This document shows, one piece after another, positions 63,480 through 64,000 of a stretch of DNA of 64,000 nt. Every line of letters starts with the position of its first letter. The stretch's first letter is position 1. The DNA is from Bactericera cockerelli. Its lineage: Eukaryota; Arthropoda; Insecta; Hemiptera; Triozidae. Location: positions 14,872,079 through 14,936,078 of the forward strand of contig CM044955.1 in NCBI GenBank assembly GCA_024516035.1, in the 5' to 3' direction. Under the pieces are notes generated by a model. The model did not search any database and was not told the DNA's origin. It saw only the letters and a program-made list of their open reading frames with translations. A program made the position numbers and the translations under genes.

Positions 63480-63620
63480 GTCTCTTTTAACGTCTTGCTC
63501 ATTCGAGACAAAGGTAACAGTTCCCAGGACAAACTAGATGGATTTACCCTCCATTCACTTGAAATTCACCGACCAGCTACCCATTTCATACTCGTTCAGC
63601 CTGGGTGGGGCCTGTTATAA
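63480..63620 (-). mobile_element. Shared-body SINE fragment
   Basis: TCTTTTAACGTCTTGCTCAT, TTTACCCTCCATTCACTTGA, CCGACCAGCTACCCATTTCA, CGTTCAGCCTGGGTGGGGCC. A 29-bp piece (AACAGTTCCCAGGACAAACT) is repeated at about 63863-63891. Confidence 0.55.
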
Positions 63621-63886
63621 AATGAGTTTAACCGGAAAATAAACTACAAACAAGTCATATTTGATGACACTTTCTTTGTTATGCCGTGAAGTTCATGGAA
63701 AAAAATTGAACACTTAGACATACAATCTATCATGATTTCTCAGTAGTAGATACCCATTACTACAGCTACAATGGGGAAATATTATCATGAATATTCATGC
63801 AGTGCTACATCGAACACTATCTAATAAAATTGTAAAAAACGGGAATTTGATAGTCCAAAATAACAGTTCCCAGGACAAACTAGATG

Positions 63887-63938
63887 GATTGATGAAAAAG
63901 CACATGGATTGATGAAAAAGTACATGGATTGATGACCG
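63887..63938. repeat. 20-bp tandem repeat
   Basis: ATGGATTGATGAAAAAGCAC repeats two and a half times. Confidence 0.85.
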
Positions 63939-64000
63939 TTCTAGTTTTGAGTCCATCCATGGTCATCAGAGTCATCCACGTTCTGCTGGCTATTCCCGGC

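Noticed and set aside
59600..64000. Signal-peptide exon of nidogen
   Set aside because: No minus-strand segment with a hydrophobic leader followed by the NIDO start and a donor in phase 0 was found. It probably lies beyond the window.

Overview
The window is nuclear DNA of an animal, most likely an insect. Three features support this: spliced genes with GT..AG introns of 0.1 to 2 kb, a basement-membrane nidogen gene, and AT-rich intergenic DNA packed with short retroposons (SINEs), LINE 3' tails, MITEs and mini-Helitrons. The element mix and the frequent TACCTAC strings fit a hemipteran-like genome, but that placement is only an inference. A run of 100 N (28871-28970) marks one assembly gap.

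Layout. 1-19 kb: no convincing gene; several SINE families, a piggyBac-type MITE, a mariner-type MITE, minisatellites and a GC-rich unexplained stretch (13.72-14.03 kb). 19.0-22.04 kb, minus strand: one long intronless, Lys/Glu/Asn-rich hypothetical protein, broken near its 3' end by what looks like a one-base change in a run of six A (19743-19748). 22-34.7 kb: noncoding, with a second GC-rich stretch at 25.43-25.98 kb, a perfect 0.5 kb palindrome at 32.55-33.05 kb, and many repeats. 34.74-39.07 kb, plus strand: the last four exons of a kelch-repeat protein with a long disordered tail. 40.53-59.57 kb, minus strand: 21 exons of nidogen (Ndg) that join in frame to about 1,345 codons and stop before the signal-peptide exon(s). 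The kelch and nidogen genes converge. 59.6-64 kb: repeats, including a 45-bp minisatellite with about 17 units.

The genes are unrelated in function: an extracellular basement-membrane linker (nidogen), an intracellular kelch propeller and an unknown charged protein. No operon-like or defence system is visible.

The most interesting structure is at the DNA level. (i) A SINE family carries a 5S rRNA-derived head, and another shares its body but has a tRNA-like head. (ii) In nidogen, two splice donors lie inside tandem arrays: four 36-bp in-frame copies of one exon/intron junction, and a degenerate 30-bp array around another. (iii) A MITE has inserted inside a nidogen splice donor, with its TTA target duplication and terminal GG rebuilding the donor. 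All calls come from reading the sequence; no database search was made.
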